This document shows, piece after piece, positions 62,836-64,000 of a DNA stretch of 64,000 nt. The DNA is taken from assembly GCF_001865245.1 (NCBI RefSeq), contig NZ_MKXB01000170.1:1-64000 (forward strand), written 5' to 3'. The position numbers and the translations under genes were made by a program. This DNA comes from Streptomyces sp. CC53. Lineage in GTDB: Bacteria > Actinomycetota > Actinomycetes > Streptomycetales > Streptomycetaceae. A model generated the notes under the pieces. That model was not told the DNA's origin. It searched no databases and worked only from the letters and a program-made list of their open reading frames with translations. Within the stretch, counting starts at the first letter, position 1. Each line of letters begins with the position of its first letter.

Positions 62836-64000
62836 ATGTCCTCCGACAGCCAGCAGCCGCGGCCGCCCGAGGGCGCCACCACCGGCACGACCGCGCTGCT
62901 GCTGTGCGGCGCCCGGCTCACCGACGGCCGCACCGTCGACGTACGGGTCAGCAGCGGCCGCATCGAGGCCGTCGGCACACCCGGCAGCCTCGGCTCGCAC
63001 GGAGCCCGCGTGGACCTCGCCGGATACCTCCTGCTGCCCGCCCCCGCGGAACCGCACGCGCACGCCGACACGGCGCTCAGCGCGGCGGCGCCGGGACCCG
63101 TCTCGTACGCGGCCGACGACGTCCAGCGGCGCGCCACCGAGGCGGCCCTGCTGCAGCTCGGCCACGGGGCTACGGCGCTGCGCGCGCACGTGCGGATCGG
63201 GGACGTCCAGGAACTCGCGCCTCTGGAGGCGGTGCTGCAGGCCCGGCGGGCGCTGCGCGGGCTGGCGGACCTGGCAGCCGTGGCGGTGCCGAGGCTGCTG
63301 ACAGGTGTGGCGGGGGCCGACGGGCTCGCGATGCTGCGGGACGCGGTGAAGATGGGCGCGGCCGTCGTGGGCGGCTGCCCGGACCTGGATCCTGATCCGG
63401 CCGGCTACGTGGAGGCCCTGCTGGAGGTGGCGGCGGAGCACGGCTGCCCGGTCGACCTGCACACGGACGGGGACGACCCGGCGCGGCTGTCCCGGCTGGC
63501 GGCCGTGGCGGGCGGGCTGCGCCCGGGTGTGGCGATCGGTCCGTGCGGCGCGCTGGGCCGGCTCCCGGCGGACGCGCAAGGCCGGGTGGCGGACCAGTTG
63601 GCGGCCGCGGGCGTCACGGTGATGTGCCTGCCCCAGGGCGGCTGCGGGGGCACGGAGCTGCGGGCGGTGGCGCCGGTCCGGCTGCTGCGGGCGGCGGGGG
63701 TGCCGCTGGCGGCGGGCGGGGGTGCGCTGCGCGACCTGGCGAACCCGGTGGGGCGCGGTGATCCGCTGGAGGCGGCGTACCTGCTGGCCTCCCAGAGCGG
63801 GCTGCGCCCGGCGGAGGCGTACGGGGCGGTGAGCGGGGCCGCGCGGGAGGCGATGGGCCTGCCGCCGGTGCGGGTGGAGGCAGGGTTCCCCGCGGAACTC
63901 CTGGCGGTCCGGGGCGACCAGCTGTCGTCGGTGCTGTCCCTGGCGTACAGCAGGATCGTGATCCACCGCGGGCGGGTGGTGGCCAGGACGAGCGCGGTGC
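62836..64000 (+). CDS. amidohydrolase-like protein (partial, runs off the window)
   Basis: At least 388 residues; the 3-prime end lies beyond the window. The ATG at 62836 has a GAGGAG site. The N-terminus (TALLLCGARLTDGRTVDVRV, EPHAHADTAL) matches cytosine-deaminase-type amidohydrolases with the first HxH metal pair. VDLHTDGDD carries a further His. The later sites look altered: AIGPCGALG in place of a His-containing SHC/GHC motif, and LAAGGGALRDLANPVG where a metal-binding Asp is expected. It may be catalytically inactive or have a different chemistry. Confidence 0.82.
   Translation, partial: MSSDSQQPRPPEGATTGTTALLLCGARLTDGRTVDVRVSSGRIEAVGTPGSLGSHGARVDLAGYLLLPAPAEPHAHADTALSAAAPGPVSYAADDVQRRATEAALLQLGHGATALRAHVRIGDVQELAPLEAVLQARRALRGLADLAAVAVPRLLTGVAGADGLAMLRDAVKMGAAVVGGCPDLDPDPAGYVEALLEVAAEHGCPVDLHTDGDDPARLSRLAAVAGGLRPGVAIGPCGALGRLPADAQGRVADQLAAAGVTVMCLPQGGCGGTELRAVAPVRLLRAAGVPLAAGGGALRDLANPVGRGDPLEAAYLLASQSGLRPAEAYGAVSGAAREAMGLPPVRVEAGFPAELLAVRGDQLSSVLSLAYSRIVIHRGRVVARTSAV

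Overview
The window is a very GC-rich actinobacterial chromosome segment. The gene order secE-nusG-rplKA-rplJL-rpoBC-rpsLG-fusA-tuf ... rpsJ-to-rplQ-truA, the rpmG-hadAB-murB-add-aspC flank and the whiJ-like regulator set all point to the genus Streptomyces. Almost all housekeeping genes lie on the minus strand, so each operon is read from high to low coordinates.

Reading from the right edge: a partial amidohydrolase-like gene (+) lies next to tRNA-Thr and tRNA-Met, then rpmG, two MaoC/Had-type dehydratase genes, murB, and on the plus strand an adenosine-deaminase-like gene and aspC. tRNA-Trp, secE, nusG, rplK and rplA follow. Next come a lipoprotein remnant, rplJ with its leader, rplL, rpoB and rpoC, a small conserved hypothetical gene, and the str operon rpsL-rpsG-fusA-tuf.

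Between tuf and rpsJ (about 22.4-37.6 kb) lies a non-ribosomal accessory interval. It holds a Tat-type PIG-L deacetylase lipoprotein, a MarR-type regulator with a MerR-like promoter geometry, and a two-gene predicted RNA-repair module (RNA ligase-kinase, and a 1060-residue protein with MJ1316/DUF504, EEP, 2H phosphoesterase and nucleotidyltransferase parts). It also holds a two-gene cassette whose proteins share an NQYG-HSIGKA motif, an HTH plus PD-(D/E)XK-like operon, a whiJ-like XRE/DUF397/ATPase set and a lipoprotein gene.

From 21.5 kb down to 2.9 kb runs the fused S10-spc-alpha ribosomal supercluster: rpsJ, rplCDWB, rpsS, rplV, rpsC, rplP, rpmC, rpsQ, rplNXE, rpsNH, rplFR, rpsE, rpmD, rplO, then a 1.4 kb spacer, secY, adk, map, infA, rpmJ, rpsMK, rpoA, rplQ and truA. 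Many junctions are TGATG or TAATG, suggesting translational coupling. rpsD is absent from the alpha cluster. The left edge has a small membrane-protein gene and an ABC-F ATPase gene.

The most interesting items are the motif-sharing cassette at 28.3-29.1 kb, the adjacent RNA-repair module, a duplicated rpsK tail downstream of rpsK, the 1.4 kb low-complexity spacer inside the spc operon, and helically phased CGGACA repeats in front of the XRE regulator. No rRNA, CRISPR array, insertion sequence, integrase or attachment site was seen. Domain names are read from sequence by eye; none was confirmed by a database search.
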